Assembly (NCBI RefSeq): GCF_000496755.2
Contig: NZ_AYKS02000067.1
Location: 96,671 to 160,670, forward strand
From: Serratia sp. DD3
GTDB lineage: Bacteria > Pseudomonadota > Gammaproteobacteria > Enterobacterales > Enterobacteriaceae
Reading direction: 5' to 3'
DNA length: 64,000 nucleotides
Shown piece by piece: positions 31,951 to 42,800 of the stretch; the stretch's first letter is position 1; the number at the start of each line of letters is the position of its first letter. A program made the translations under genes and the position numbers. Below the pieces are notes generated by a model. The model was not told where the DNA came from. It searched no databases and saw only the letters and a program-made list of their open reading frames with translations.

Positions 31951-34464
31951 ATGAAAATTATTAAACCATTGCGTCTTGGCATAATGAATCGACCTTATTA
32001 TAAAGGGTGCGATCCCTATTTAGGTATCGCTATTTTAGCATTGGTCGATATGCAGGAAAAACCACTATTGCGCCCAGAACCAGAGCTATGGAAATTGGCA
32101 CAAGATGAATTAACCTGTAGTGGAGGCCTGATCGATCTCGCTTATCCCAAACATTACCCAGAGTTTCTGGCAGTAGGTCATGCGTATCCACATACCTGTC
32201 TGGCGGAAAATGTATGCTGCATCGGTATCACACTGGGTGAAAAACAGAAATCCCTCATCGTCTCCGGCGATCGGGAATGGCAAGGAGAAACGCCCTCTGT
32301 CCCTCAGCCGTTCACCTCTATTCCAGTGGATTGGTCGCGGTCTTACGGCGGCCCACAAATAGCAGATAATCCTCTTGGTATTGGGGCTAACAATGGGGCA
32401 CGCCACCCGTTGCCGAATATAGAATCGCCCTCAGAACGCCTGATGTCGCCCTCGCAACAGGTTTCCCCAGCTGGTTTGGGTCCCATCGATCTCACCTGGC
32501 CCGCTAGGCAAGCATTTATTGGCACCCTTTACGATGAAGAGTGGGTGAAGCGGGGTATGCTTGGTTTTGCCGACGACGCCGATCCGCGCCTGTTTAATAT
32601 GGCACCACAGGATCAGCAATGGCATAACCTGTCAGCTTTGCCAAGCGCCATGCCGTATCGGATTGAGAATATGCATCCTCACCATGCGCTACTGACTGGA
32701 AAATTACCTTCTTGGCAAGCGCGCTGCTTTGTCCATCATACAACCGCAGGCGAAGAAGCCTTTTCAGAAATAGAGATGCGCCATACCACCGTCTGGTTCT
32801 TGCCGCATCTGGAAAAAATGCTGTTGGTCTATCATGGCGAATGCACTATTGAAGAGGATGATGCCCATAATATTCATGTGTTAATGCCCGCGCTTGAACA
32901 TGAAAACCAACCTCGTCCATTGAGCCATTATCGAGACGTATGGATCAAAAGAAGCGACAAAGAAAAAGGCAGTATTCATGCCTTCCAAGAGAGCGACCTG
33001 TTGCCAGAGGATGCCATCGCGCCTTGGATAGATACCGAACTCGGGTCCTCAGAGTCGGTCCACCCTCTTGAACAGAGTTTGGATGCACGTAGACAGTCCA
33101 TCTATCAGGATGTTGAACAACGCTTGCAAACGGTAGACGGGAAGTTGCCTGAAGGAGTAAAAGACGCGCAGAAAAAAGAACATCCGACACTCTCGCAACT
33201 GCCGACATTTATGGCGCAACTGGAAGAACAGGCTCGCAAGGCGCAAGACGATGCCATGCAGCAGGTAAAACAGCGCATACCTGATACGCAAGCTTACGAC
33301 GCACGTCGCCCAACGGGGCCGGAATCATTTTATAAAATGTGCGAAGGTTTGCGTCAGCAACAAAATGGTCAATTGCAACCCGGCCAGGAAGAGAGCTTGT
33401 ACCAGCTCTACCGCATTGGGGTACAAAGCCAGAATGCAGCTCCCCTACTAAGCGGCAGCCACAAGACAGAATTGCGCGAGTGGGTTATCACCAAGCTGGC
33501 GCAAGATCGTGACTTTAGCGGTTGCGACCTGACCGGAGCCGACCTTTCCCATCTAGACCTAAGTGGTGCCAATTTGACACGTACCATGATGGAAAGCGCC
33601 GATCTCAGCCACACTATTCTGGATAATGCCACGCTGACACAAACCCTGCTGGCTCGTAGCCGAATGATGCAGACTTCGCTGCGCAACACCGTACTCCATG
33701 AAGCCACTCTAGCGCTAGCCAACTGTAGTGACTGTGATTTTACCGGCGCAATACTGTGCAAGCTGGTGACCGAAGGGGCAAAGTTTGAGCGCTGCAACTT
33801 TACGCGGGCCACGCTGGAAAACCAGATATTCGACCAGATAGTGTTGTCCGACTGTAACTTTAGCGCTGCCTCTCTGGAGAACGTTATTTTCAATGCTATT
33901 CGTCTTGATAATCCCCGTTTCTCTGCGGCGCGACTGCATAAAAGCACCTTTATTGACAGCCATCTGCAAAAGGCGGTATTTGAAGAAGCCGTGCTGCAAC
34001 GTTGTTCAATGGTCAACAGCCAGGCAGACGGTATCGATTTTACACGCGCCAGATTGGAAAACTGCGCCTTTACCGCTGGAACCTCACTGCAAGGTACCTG
34101 TTTCACCCACGCCAAACTTAGTGCGTGTAATCTACGCCAGGCTCCTTTGAACAATGCCGACCTGAGCTTTGCCCAGTTAGCAGGGTGCGATCTGTCCGAA
34201 GCATTGCTACCGTCAGCCAATCTGTTCCGCATACAGGCCAGTCAATCACAGTTCATCCGCTGCGATCTTGCAGGGGCAGACCTCAGGCAGGCAAATCTGA
34301 TGGAAAGTCGGTTACAGAAAGCACGGCTGATCGGCTGCAATTTCACCGCTGCCAATTTATTCCGTGCCGATATTTCACAAGCGGAGATCAGCGATACCAC
34401 CATCATGCAGGACAGTTGGACGAAGCAGATGAAAGTTTATCCTTTGCGTAAAGGAGCTGCATGA
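31951..34464 (+). CDS. DUF2169 T6SS accessory protein fused to pentapeptide repeats
   Basis: 837 residues from ATG 31951 (MKIIKPLRLGIMNRPYYKG) after GGAAGG. The frame extends 39 codons upstream, but only through repeat DNA. Residues 1 to about 330 are a DUF2169 domain, with DWSRSYGG at 127-134 and an NPLGIG motif. A charged helical linker follows, and from about 521 to 825 come A(D/N)LxX-type pentapeptide repeats predicted to form a right-handed quadrilateral beta-helix. DUF2169 proteins occur beside VgrG/PAAR genes and are regarded as effector-loading adaptors. The repeat tail could be a docking rod or part of the cargo; which cannot be told from sequence. Overlaps the next gene by 4 bases. 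Confidence 0.85.
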   Translation: MKIIKPLRLGIMNRPYYKGCDPYLGIAILALVDMQEKPLLRPEPELWKLAQDELTCSGGLIDLAYPKHYPEFLAVGHAYPHTCLAENVCCIGITLGEKQKSLIVSGDREWQGETPSVPQPFTSIPVDWSRSYGGPQIADNPLGIGANNGARHPLPNIESPSERLMSPSQQVSPAGLGPIDLTWPARQAFIGTLYDEEWVKRGMLGFADDADPRLFNMAPQDQQWHNLSALPSAMPYRIENMHPHHALLTGKLPSWQARCFVHHTTAGEEAFSEIEMRHTTVWFLPHLEKMLLVYHGECTIEEDDAHNIHVLMPALEHENQPRPLSHYRDVWIKRSDKEKGSIHAFQESDLLPEDAIAPWIDTELGSSESVHPLEQSLDARRQSIYQDVEQRLQTVDGKLPEGVKDAQKKEHPTLSQLPTFMAQLEEQARKAQDDAMQQVKQRIPDTQAYDARRPTGPESFYKMCEGLRQQQNGQLQPGQEESLYQLYRIGVQSQNAAPLLSGSHKTELREWVITKLAQDRDFSGCDLTGADLSHLDLSGANLTRTMMESADLSHTILDNATLTQTLLARSRMMQTSLRNTVLHEATLALANCSDCDFTGAILCKLVTEGAKFERCNFTRATLENQIFDQIVLSDCNFSAASLENVIFNAIRLDNPRFSAARLHKSTFIDSHLQKAVFEEAVLQRCSMVNSQADGIDFTRARLENCAFTAGTSLQGTCFTHAKLSACNLRQAPLNNADLSFAQLAGCDLSEALLPSANLFRIQASQSQFIRCDLAGADLRQANLMESRLQKARLIGCNFTAANLFRADISQAEISDTTIMQDSWTKQMKVYPLRKGAA

Positions 34465-35531
34465 TGATGTCAGCTACTGAACTACAACAAAAAGTCAAAC
34501 AGGGAGAAGTTATTGAAAACCTGATACTGTCGGGGATCAACCTATCAACATGCGATCTTGCTGGGGGTATCTTTAGGCAAGTTGACTTCAGCAATGCCGA
34601 TTTCACTGGATGTAATCTTGATCATTGTCTATTCATTGCTTGTACTTTGACGGCGGGAATATTCACTCAGACCCGATTACAGCATGCCAGCTTTAGCGAA
34701 TCTGATTTAAGCCGTGCCAATTTTAGTGGTGCGCACCTGTCTACTCTCATTTTCAGTGAATGTAATCTGCAACAGGCAGACTTTAGCCATATTCAGGGAG
34801 AAATCCTGCAATTCATGGAATGCAGCTTGGAACAAGGGCGTTTTCAGCATGCGCAACTCAGCAAAAGTGCCATTTCGGGATCTTCGTTGAAAGAGTGCGA
34901 CTTCACCGCCGCAAAACTATTTAAAACCACTTTTTATCAGATAGATATGCGGGAATATATTCCTACAGGTGCAGGTTTCGAGCAGGTGAATTTTTTTGAA
35001 TGCCTTCAGCAGGGGCTAGATTATCAAGGTCTTTCTTTCATTCAGTGTCAGTTCACCCGCAACCAACTGGATGACGTCAATTTCGCTTCGGCTATCCTGA
35101 ATCGTTGCCTTTTCCAAGGGGCATCGTTGCAGAGGGCAAACCTGAGAGAGGTCCAGGCTGAATATACACAGTTTATTGAGGCGGATCTCTCGCAAGCAGA
35201 TTGCCGCGCCAGTCTGATGAGCCAATCGATGTGGATCAGTGCACGTTTGTCTTCAACCCACTTTGAATGCTGTCAACTGGCACGAGCGTTATTTAGCAAA
35301 AGTCTCGCGTTGGGCGCTCTTTTTACTGATGCCCAGCTTGAGTACGCCGATTTTTCGTATGCCAACATCAGCCAGGCCAACTTCAAGGGAGCACGTTTTA
35401 ACCGGACCCAGTTTCACCGGTCTATCCAGGTGGAAACACTCTGGGGTGACAAGACGGGCATGCTGGAAAACGATCCAGAACTTTTCGCCGCCGAAAGCTG
35501 GGCGCAGTCGGAACAGTTGGCCAACCGTTAG
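34461..35531 (+). CDS. Pentapeptide-repeat protein of the T6SS module
   Basis: 356 residues, almost entirely pentapeptide repeats (for example CDLAGGIFRQVDFSNADFTG, ANFSGAHL, ADFSYANISQANFKGARF). The ATGATG start overlaps the preceding stop. No signal peptide. Related repeats act as DNA mimics against gyrase in Qnr and MfpA, but nothing here shows that activity. Its constant company with DUF2169, DUF3540 and DUF4150 genes argues for a role in spike assembly or as cargo. Confidence 0.8.
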   Translation: MMMSATELQQKVKQGEVIENLILSGINLSTCDLAGGIFRQVDFSNADFTGCNLDHCLFIACTLTAGIFTQTRLQHASFSESDLSRANFSGAHLSTLIFSECNLQQADFSHIQGEILQFMECSLEQGRFQHAQLSKSAISGSSLKECDFTAAKLFKTTFYQIDMREYIPTGAGFEQVNFFECLQQGLDYQGLSFIQCQFTRNQLDDVNFASAILNRCLFQGASLQRANLREVQAEYTQFIEADLSQADCRASLMSQSMWISARLSSTHFECCQLARALFSKSLALGALFTDAQLEYADFSYANISQANFKGARFNRTQFHRSIQVETLWGDKTGMLENDPELFAAESWAQSEQLANR

Positions 35532-35553
35532 AGTTTGAAAAAGGAAGAAATCG

Positions 35554-36192
35554 ATGAGTGCAGCAACCGCATCACAAGTTTTACCTGTTTATGTACCGCA
35601 ACAGGCTAGTGGCCGAGTGGTGGATATTTTGTCCGACGGTAGCGTTGTCGTTGAAAGTGAAGGATTAGGTTGGCAGTGCCGCCGGGCCGCAAGCTGTCTG
35701 TTGATGCCAGAATCTGGTGATACCGTCCTGTTCGCTCGTTCTGATGATGAAAAACTGTGGTTGCTGGCCGTGTTGGAGCGGAGTTGCCCAGAACACCAGG
35801 CGCAAATAAGCGTCAAGGGTGGCCTGAGTATTTCAACGTCAGGTGGTGCGCTAACCCTGAACAGTGAACAACAGTTGGTGATGAACAGCCACTCTTTGCA
35901 GATCAAATCCGCTCAGGGTGAATGTGCTATCGGGACATTGGAATTCCAGGGTGATGAAGTGAATGCAAACATTCGCATTGGTCGTTGGATCGGCGATCGC
36001 TGTGAATCTGTCTGGCATACCGTGACACACCTCAGTCAGTTGCTGTTCCGTCAAGTAAAGCAAACCGAACACGTCCGGGCCGGACAATTGGATTATCAGG
36101 CGCAGGATTACCTGCGGATGCACGCGCGCAGCACGCTGATCACGTCAGAAAAAATCACAAAAATAGATTCAGACCAGATTCACGTCGGCTAA
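35554..36192 (+). CDS. DUF3540 protein of the T6SS spike module
   Basis: 212 residues with the DUF3540 pattern: an N-terminal beta region with VVDILSDGSVVVESEGLGW, a middle SVKGGLSISTSGGALTLNSE stretch resembling VgrG/gp5-type beta repeats, and a conserved VWHTVTHLSQLLFRQVKQTE. Function unproven. Position between the pentapeptide proteins and the PAAR-like protein suggests a spike-tip partner. Ribosome binding site AAGGAAG. Confidence 0.8.
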   Translation: MSAATASQVLPVYVPQQASGRVVDILSDGSVVVESEGLGWQCRRAASCLLMPESGDTVLFARSDDEKLWLLAVLERSCPEHQAQISVKGGLSISTSGGALTLNSEQQLVMNSHSLQIKSAQGECAIGTLEFQGDEVNANIRIGRWIGDRCESVWHTVTHLSQLLFRQVKQTEHVRAGQLDYQAQDYLRMHARSTLITSEKITKIDSDQIHVG

Positions 36193-36220
36193 CGTTAGTC
36201 AAATAAGGAGTAACTTGACC

Positions 36221-36613
36221 ATGTGCTTTGCAAACTGTCAGTTAGGTGGTTTGGATTTTGCTTCTCCCGATGTCTGTCTGACACCACCGTTGCCTTTATC
36301 TATCCCTTATGCAAACTCGGCGGCTGGCATGACGGCGATCCCCAATGCGCTGCACATTATGTTTGCCGCCATGCCTGCCCATAATATGGCAACCATTATA
36401 CCGGCCACCACAGGGAATGAGCCGGGATCTATCGGCGGCGTAGCTTCCGGCACAGTAATGGGGTCATCCAGGCATATTACCGGCGTGCTCACATTTTTGG
36501 TTGCCGGCTTTCCGGCGACTCGTTTAACCAGTCTGACTCAACAAAATTTAACTAACGTCGCCGGTACACGTATTTTACCTAGCCAGTCCACAATTATTTT
36601 AATGGGTGCATAA
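36221..36613 (+). CDS. DUF4150 PAAR-like tip protein
   Basis: 130 residues from ATG 36221, ten bases after AAGGAG; a TTG two codons upstream is also possible. DUF4150/PAAR-like fold with PLPLSIPYANSA, a glycine-rich MGSSRHITG loop and the FPATRLTSLTQQN segment. Sharpens the VgrG spike. It stops right after the PAAR-like domain, with no C-terminal toxin, so any cargo must be carried by a separate protein. Confidence 0.82.
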   Translation: MCFANCQLGGLDFASPDVCLTPPLPLSIPYANSAAGMTAIPNALHIMFAAMPAHNMATIIPATTGNEPGSIGGVASGTVMGSSRHITGVLTFLVAGFPATRLTSLTQQNLTNVAGTRILPSQSTIILMGA

Positions 36614-36655
36614 AAACAGGCTTTTTCTCTGTGAAACAACGAGACGAGAGGTAAA

Positions 36656-37219
36656 ATGAAATCGGTATTTTGTTATTTTACGCAGTGCAGCGGTAAACTG
36701 TTGGGCATGATGATGATCAGCCTGCTGCTCTATGGCTGCATGAGTAGCGATAGCGACACTAAAAAAGTTTCGGTGGAGACTACTAATTATCATATTGCCG
36801 TTCTCGCAACCCGTGATGCTAATATCAGTACCAATGGTGCCCCAGCTCCGCTGAAAATAAACGTATTCAATTTACGCTCTGATAGTGGATTTATGAATGC
36901 AGATCTCTTTTCCTTACATAATAATCCACAGGCAGCACTGGGAAATAATTTACTGAGTCATGAACAGTTTTTTTTATTACCTAATAAGGAACCAGTGAAT
37001 ATTTCTGGGAAGTCAGATGACGAGCGATATTACGTTGGTATTACCGGGGAGTTTCAGTCCTTGAACCATAAAGTCTGGCGCATTGTTATTCCCATAAAAA
37101 AACCTGAGAAGCCGCCTTTTTACAAATTTTGGCTCAGTATACCGTCTCAACAAGAGATTAAAGTTATTGCTAATCAGCAAGGGTTACACGTTGCTGAAAG
37201 TAATAATATGGAAAAATAG
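36656..37219 (+). CDS. tssJ: T6SS outer-membrane lipoprotein TssJ
   Basis: 187 residues. Lipoprotein signal peptide with hydrophobic core GMMMISLLLYG and lipobox LYGC, cysteine at residue 28; +2 is Met, consistent with outer-membrane sorting. The TssJ beta-sandwich motifs FNLRSDSGFMNADLFSLHNN and SHEQFFLLPNKE follow. Anchors TssM to the outer membrane. First gene of the tssJKLM block. Confidence 0.9.
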   Translation: MKSVFCYFTQCSGKLLGMMMISLLLYGCMSSDSDTKKVSVETTNYHIAVLATRDANISTNGAPAPLKINVFNLRSDSGFMNADLFSLHNNPQAALGNNLLSHEQFFLLPNKEPVNISGKSDDERYYVGITGEFQSLNHKVWRIVIPIKKPEKPPFYKFWLSIPSQQEIKVIANQQGLHVAESNNMEK

Positions 37220-37246
37220 GCCACTTTATATTTCCAAGGATAGTTC

Positions 37247-38584
37247 ATGAAGCAAGCACATAAAGTTGTCTGGACTGAGGGGATGTTTTTGCGCCCTCAT
37301 CATTTTCAGCAATCTGAAAATTATCTTGAATACTATATCCGTTCGTGGGGAATGGCCCTGGAAGCATATTATTGGGGTTTTATCTCACTGGATATCGATG
37401 AAAGTGCACTACGCTTGGGGAATATCGCGCTGAACTCCGCCAGTGGCATTCTGCCTGATGGCAGTTTTTTTTCTTTCCATGGCCCGGCGGAAGCACCCCA
37501 ACCGTTGAAAATTACCGATGGGAAAAATACCACTAACGTAGTGCTTGCTCTACCTGTTCGCCGCGCTGGCAGTCAGGAAGTGACGTTCAGCGATTCAACT
37601 GATTCTTTGGCCCGTTACCTCACTTACGAGATGGAAATTGCCGATATCAACACTGTTTCAGTAGGCAGTGCCGAATTGCAGTTTGGACAGTTGCGTTTGC
37701 AACTGCTACCAGAGGACGAATTGACCGCTGACTGGTGTGCCATCGGCGTTTTGCGAGTGCTGGATAAAGGGGGAGATAACAGTCTGAAAATCGACGCGAC
37801 CTATATCCCGCCGATGCTCACCTGCCAGGCAAATCACCGACTAAATGCCTTTATCAGTGAAATTTCGGGTTTGTTGCAACAACGAAGCCAGCAATTGAGG
37901 CAACGTCTGGGGCAAAGCGGACGAGGAGGCGTTTCCGAAACATCAGATTTTATGATGCTGCAGTTAATCAACCGCTATGTCGGTATCACGCAACATACCT
38001 TACACATTAATAAGATCCACCCAGAAAGGGTATTTTCCGAGTGGCTGGCCCTGGCCTGCGAATTAATGACGTTTTCTCCTGCACGTATTGCTGGCGAAGT
38101 ATTGCCAGTTTACAACCATGACGATCTGGCCACCTGCTTTAGTGCACTAATGAACTGGATACGGCAGGGTCTGTCTATCGTATTTGAAGAAAATGCGATT
38201 CAGCTACCCTTGGTCGAACGCTCACATGGTCTGAATATTGCTGTCATCCCATACCCCAGCATGTTGAATGAATTTGGTTTTGTGATTGCCGTAAATGCCG
38301 ATATCCCCACCGATACCCTGCGCGCCCGTTTGCCTGCACAGTTGAAGATCGCCCCGGTCAATAGCATTCGCGATCTGGTGCAATTGCAATTGCCTGGGAT
38401 CGGATTACGCAGCATGCCTGCTGCTCCGCGCCAGCTCCCCTACCACGCAGGCTATACCTACTTCGAACTGGAGAGTGGTGGTGAGCTATGGAAAAAAATG
38501 AGTCAGTCAGGAGCCTTTGCGTTACATCTAGCTGGGGAGTTCCCTGGTCTGAATATGGAGTTTTGGGCGATCCGTCACGCGTGA
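37247..38584 (+). CDS. tssK: T6SS baseplate protein TssK
   Basis: 445 residues, typical length. The signature VVWTEGMFLRPHHFQQSENY is at the N-terminus. Trimeric connector between baseplate wedges and the TssL/TssM membrane complex. Intact domains to the AFALHLAGEFPGLNMEFWAI end. Between tssJ and tssL, as in most clusters. Confidence 0.95.
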   Translation: MKQAHKVVWTEGMFLRPHHFQQSENYLEYYIRSWGMALEAYYWGFISLDIDESALRLGNIALNSASGILPDGSFFSFHGPAEAPQPLKITDGKNTTNVVLALPVRRAGSQEVTFSDSTDSLARYLTYEMEIADINTVSVGSAELQFGQLRLQLLPEDELTADWCAIGVLRVLDKGGDNSLKIDATYIPPMLTCQANHRLNAFISEISGLLQQRSQQLRQRLGQSGRGGVSETSDFMMLQLINRYVGITQHTLHINKIHPERVFSEWLALACELMTFSPARIAGEVLPVYNHDDLATCFSALMNWIRQGLSIVFEENAIQLPLVERSHGLNIAVIPYPSMLNEFGFVIAVNADIPTDTLRARLPAQLKIAPVNSIRDLVQLQLPGIGLRSMPAAPRQLPYHAGYTYFELESGGELWKKMSQSGAFALHLAGEFPGLNMEFWAIRHA

Positions 38585-38621
38585 TCTATTGCTGTAAGGA
38601 TGGGGAAAAAAGGAATGTTCC

Positions 38622-39890
38622 ATGCAGAATACTTTTTCTAAAGCCACTGACAAACCGTCTTCGATACTTCAGGGTGAAGTGAGACGAACAGGAAATCCTT
38701 TGGTCATGGCGGCCAATTCGCTGCTTAACATGATCCAGACAATACGCAATCAGGTTACGCGTCCTGATCCGACTACGCTACGGCAGACGTTGATTGACGA
38801 TATCCGCCGCTTCGAAGTCAGGGGGCAACGGGAGGGATTGCCTTATGACGTGTTGATCGGTGCCCGCTACTGCCTGTGTACCGCATTGGACGAGGCAGCC
38901 ATGATGACCCCTTGGGGGAAGAATACCGTCTGGTCCAGCAACGGGCTGTTGGTCACTTTCCATAATGAGAGTTGGGGTGGGGAAAAATTCTTCCAGTTAC
39001 TGGCTCGCTTGTCGCAGCAACCGCAGAAAAATATTCTGTTGTTGGAACTGATCAACTATTGCCTGCTACTGGGTTTTGAAGGCCGCTATCATATTATCGA
39101 GAATGGCTATTCGCAGTTGGAAACACTCAAGCAACGGCTGTCGCAAATCATCCACACAGTACGCGGCAACTATCCAGCGCTTTTGTCACCATGTGCTATC
39201 GATCAACCAATGGAACAAAAGGTCTGGCGCCCCATGCTCCCCCTGTGGGCCTGTGCGGCTTTTCTGGGATTGCTTGCCTGCCTTTGGTTTATCATGCTGG
39301 AGTGGCGACTCGGTGAAGCCACAACGCCGGTTATCGCCTCTATCTATCAACTTGAACTGCCGCAGGTGCTCGCAGACGAAATCCCTGCGCAGCAAACACC
39401 TTCACCAATGCTGACCAAACTCAAGGATTTTCTACAACCGGAAATCAAGCAAGGCCTGTTGAGCATACGCGACGAAGAGCAAAAAAGTATCATAATACTC
39501 CGCGGGGATGGTCTGTTCGATTCGGCCTCCACTTCAGTACGTGAGCAGTATCGGCCAATTATCGCCCGTGTGGCAGAAGCGCTGAATCAGATCGATGGCA
39601 AAGTTCTGGTTACGGGGTACACCGACAACGACTCCGTCAGCAAAGCCCGCTTTGCTTCAAATTACGATCTTTCACTGGCGCGTGCCGAGTCGGTCAGCGC
39701 TCTGCTGAAAAAACATCATTTGCAATCAGATCGCTTGATGACTGAAGGAAAAGGTGAGTTGGATCCTATTGCCCCCAATACCAGTAGAGCCAATAAGGCA
39801 CTGAACCGCCGGGTAGAAATCACACTGCAATTAGCACCGAATATCCAGCAACACGCGATGAACACACAATCCCAGGCGGGAGAAAACTGA
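38622..39890 (+). CDS. tssL: T6SS inner-membrane protein TssL with OmpA-like domain
   Basis: 422 residues. N-terminal cytoplasmic DotU domain (about 30-190), a single membrane segment at about 204-226, then a periplasmic OmpA/MotB-type peptidoglycan-binding domain (RGDGLFDSAS, VTGYTDN, NRRVEITL). This is the extended TssL form that anchors to the cell wall by itself, without a separate TagL. Overlaps tssM by one base. Confidence 0.95.
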   Translation: MQNTFSKATDKPSSILQGEVRRTGNPLVMAANSLLNMIQTIRNQVTRPDPTTLRQTLIDDIRRFEVRGQREGLPYDVLIGARYCLCTALDEAAMMTPWGKNTVWSSNGLLVTFHNESWGGEKFFQLLARLSQQPQKNILLLELINYCLLLGFEGRYHIIENGYSQLETLKQRLSQIIHTVRGNYPALLSPCAIDQPMEQKVWRPMLPLWACAAFLGLLACLWFIMLEWRLGEATTPVIASIYQLELPQVLADEIPAQQTPSPMLTKLKDFLQPEIKQGLLSIRDEEQKSIIILRGDGLFDSASTSVREQYRPIIARVAEALNQIDGKVLVTGYTDNDSVSKARFASNYDLSLARAESVSALLKKHHLQSDRLMTEGKGELDPIAPNTSRANKALNRRVEITLQLAPNIQQHAMNTQSQAGEN

Positions 39891-42800
39891 TGATGAACTC
39901 ATTGATTGCCATTATTACCAGCCGTTTCTTGTGGGGCATGGTAGGTATCGGCTCCATCTCGATGATCATTTGGTTCATCGGCCCTTACCTTTCCATCGGT
40001 GACTATCGTCCCCTGGAGTCCTCGGTTAATCGGCAGATTGCGATTGCCGTACTCTGCGGCTTCTGGCTGCTGAGCAAACTGATCGCCGCGTCCTGGCGTG
40101 CATGGCGTAATAGCAAAATGCTGGGGCAAATGGCACAGTCTCAGCCTCAGCCAAATGCGCCACAAGGCGCGGAACATGACGATCCCAAACTGGTAGAACG
40201 CTTCGAAGAAGCCACTCGTCTGCTGAAGAAAGCCCGCTTCAACCATGCGCAATCACGCTTCCTGCCCGGATGGTTGCAACGGTTTAGTCGGCAATATCTC
40301 TATCAGCTTCCCTGGTATGTATTGATCGGCGCTCCTGGGGCCGGGAAAACGACCGCACTGGTCAATTCGGGGATCAATTTCCCGCTGGCCGATCGGTTCG
40401 GTAAAACAGCACTACGCGGTATCGGTGGCACCCGACACTGCGACTGGTGGTTTACCGAAAATGCGGTGCTGCTGGATACCGCTGGACGTTATACCACCCA
40501 GGAAAGCGACCCTGAGCAAGATGCCCAAGAATGGGGAAGCTTTCTGGGCCTGTTGAAAAAATATCGCCCCAGACAGCCAATCAACGGTGTGATAGTCACC
40601 GTCAGTCTGAGTGACTTGGTGAATCTCACCGCAGAAGAGCGTCAGGAACAGGCACAAATACAGCATAAGCGGCTGGTGGAGCTGCGTGAGTCGTTAAAGA
40701 TCGATTTCCCAGTCTATATTATGGTTAGCAAGATAGACCTGCTGCGCGGTTTTCTTGCCTACTTCGGCCATTACGACAAGGCGCAGCGCAGCCAGATATG
40801 GGGATTTACCCTCGCCCGCACCGAGATGGAAAAAGCCGACTTCGCGCTCATACCAGCCTTTGAACACCATTTCAACCTGTTACTGCAACGTCTGGACGTT
40901 GGTTTGGCCGACACGATGTTAGCTGAGCAGGATCAGCAAACCCGGGGAGAAAGCTATTTGTTCCCCCAAGCCTTTGCCCGTTTACGTCAGACCTTGGGAG
41001 ACTATCTCAATACCCTATTCGCTACCTCCAGTTTCGAGGCCAAGTTCACGCCTCGTGGTGTCTATTTCACCAGCGGCACTCAGGATCGGATGCCCTTCGA
41101 TAAAATGATGTCGGAAATGAACAATTCGCTTCATGTATCGTCCCGTTCTCATGATGAAACAAGCGACGCAGAGGCGGAAACAGAGGATAAGCTATCGCAA
41201 GGGAAAAGCTATTTCCTGAAAAAATTTTTGGAAGATGTGGTTTTTCGTGAGTCGGCACTGGCGAGTAACAACCGTTGGTGGATATATCGTAATACTACGC
41301 TGCACTGGATCGGTTATCTCACACTAGCGGCGCTGTTCCTCGGTATGGGGCTGTTCTGGTATTCCAGCTACATAAACAACCACCGCTATCTGGATGAGGT
41401 GAGCAGGCATATTCCCCCTTTGGAGCGTCAAGGGCGTGAAATGGAGTTGTCCAACCATCAAGATATCTTCACGCTGTTGCCTTACCTCGATAGTCTTGCA
41501 GGTATGTCCGCCAGCGAGCATTTTTCTCTGCATGAACCGCCGTTCACTTATCGCCTGGGACTCTATCGTGGTGTTCAGGTTGAAACGGCCAATCAAGCGT
41601 TGTACCAAAAAGCACTAAAAAACATCCTATTGCCTTACGTTGCCTGGCAAGTGACAGAAGTATTGCGCAATGATATGGGTGGCGATCCTGATTTTAGCTT
41701 TGAGGCACTGAAAGCCTATCGAATGTTATACGAGCCGGATCACTATGACGGTAAATTCCTGCGTGCCTGGATACTGTTCAACCTGCATCGCATCTCTGGC
41801 CCCAGCACCAGTAAAGCCGCCTGGCAGGCTCTTGATGCTCATCTGAAACAGCTTCTGGACGAAAGCGTTCAGTCTTCGCCTTACCTGCGCGACTCTCAAC
41901 TGGAGCAGGCTGCACAGCGGCGGCTTAATGAAGCGCCGCTATCAGTACGGATTTACGGACGACTAAAACGCATCCTGCTGAAGGAAGACGCGCTCAAAAC
42001 CGTTTCACTAACCGATTTGGCAGGTCCACAGGCCGAACTGGCCTTCCGGCGTAAAAGCGACAAATTCAGCACCGATGGCATACCGGGTTTGTATACTCCA
42101 AAAGGCTACTGGCTGGCGTTTAACAAGCGGATTGATGATGTCACACAAACATTGCTAAATGAGGATGGCTGGGTACTGAACATCAGTGAAAATGCCCTGA
42201 GCAGACAAAGTCGGTCCGATCTGCAGAAAACCGTACGCTTACTGTATATGCAGGATTTCATCAGCGTCTGGGATGCGTTACTGGCGGATGTCGAATTGAA
42301 GAACATTGCCAATCTGAGCCAACGTATCAGCACTGCTCGTCTGCTTTCTGCCGCGGACTCACCGCTGCGCAATTTTCTTATCAACGTGGTGAACAACATC
42401 AGGCTCACCGATGAACAGGAGCCTAAAAACAATAGCGTCACTTTGAGCAATGCAGAAAAAAACACTGCCAGCCCTAGCCATTTCCTGGGCAATCTGTTTT
42501 CCAACCCTCAGTCTGCTGAAAGTGGCAATGGCGGCGGTGATATCTCATCTCAACCGGAGCAGGTAGTCATCAAGCACTTTGCCCCGATTATCGAATTGGC
42601 AAAAAGCAGCGATGAAGGCGCAAAAAATATTGCCTTTGATACAGTACTGAAACAGATCGATGGATTGTACAACTACCTGATAGCGGTACAAAGTGCTGCA
42701 AACAGCGGCATGGTCGCGCCACAGGGCGACATTATTCTGGCGTTGCAGGCGGAGGCAGGACGTTTACCCCAGCCGTTTAAAGACATGATGTTATCACTAG

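Noticed and set aside
33408..34232. Minus-strand open frame of 274 codons opposite the pentapeptide region
   Set aside because: An antisense frame created by the regular five-codon repeat pattern on the plus strand.
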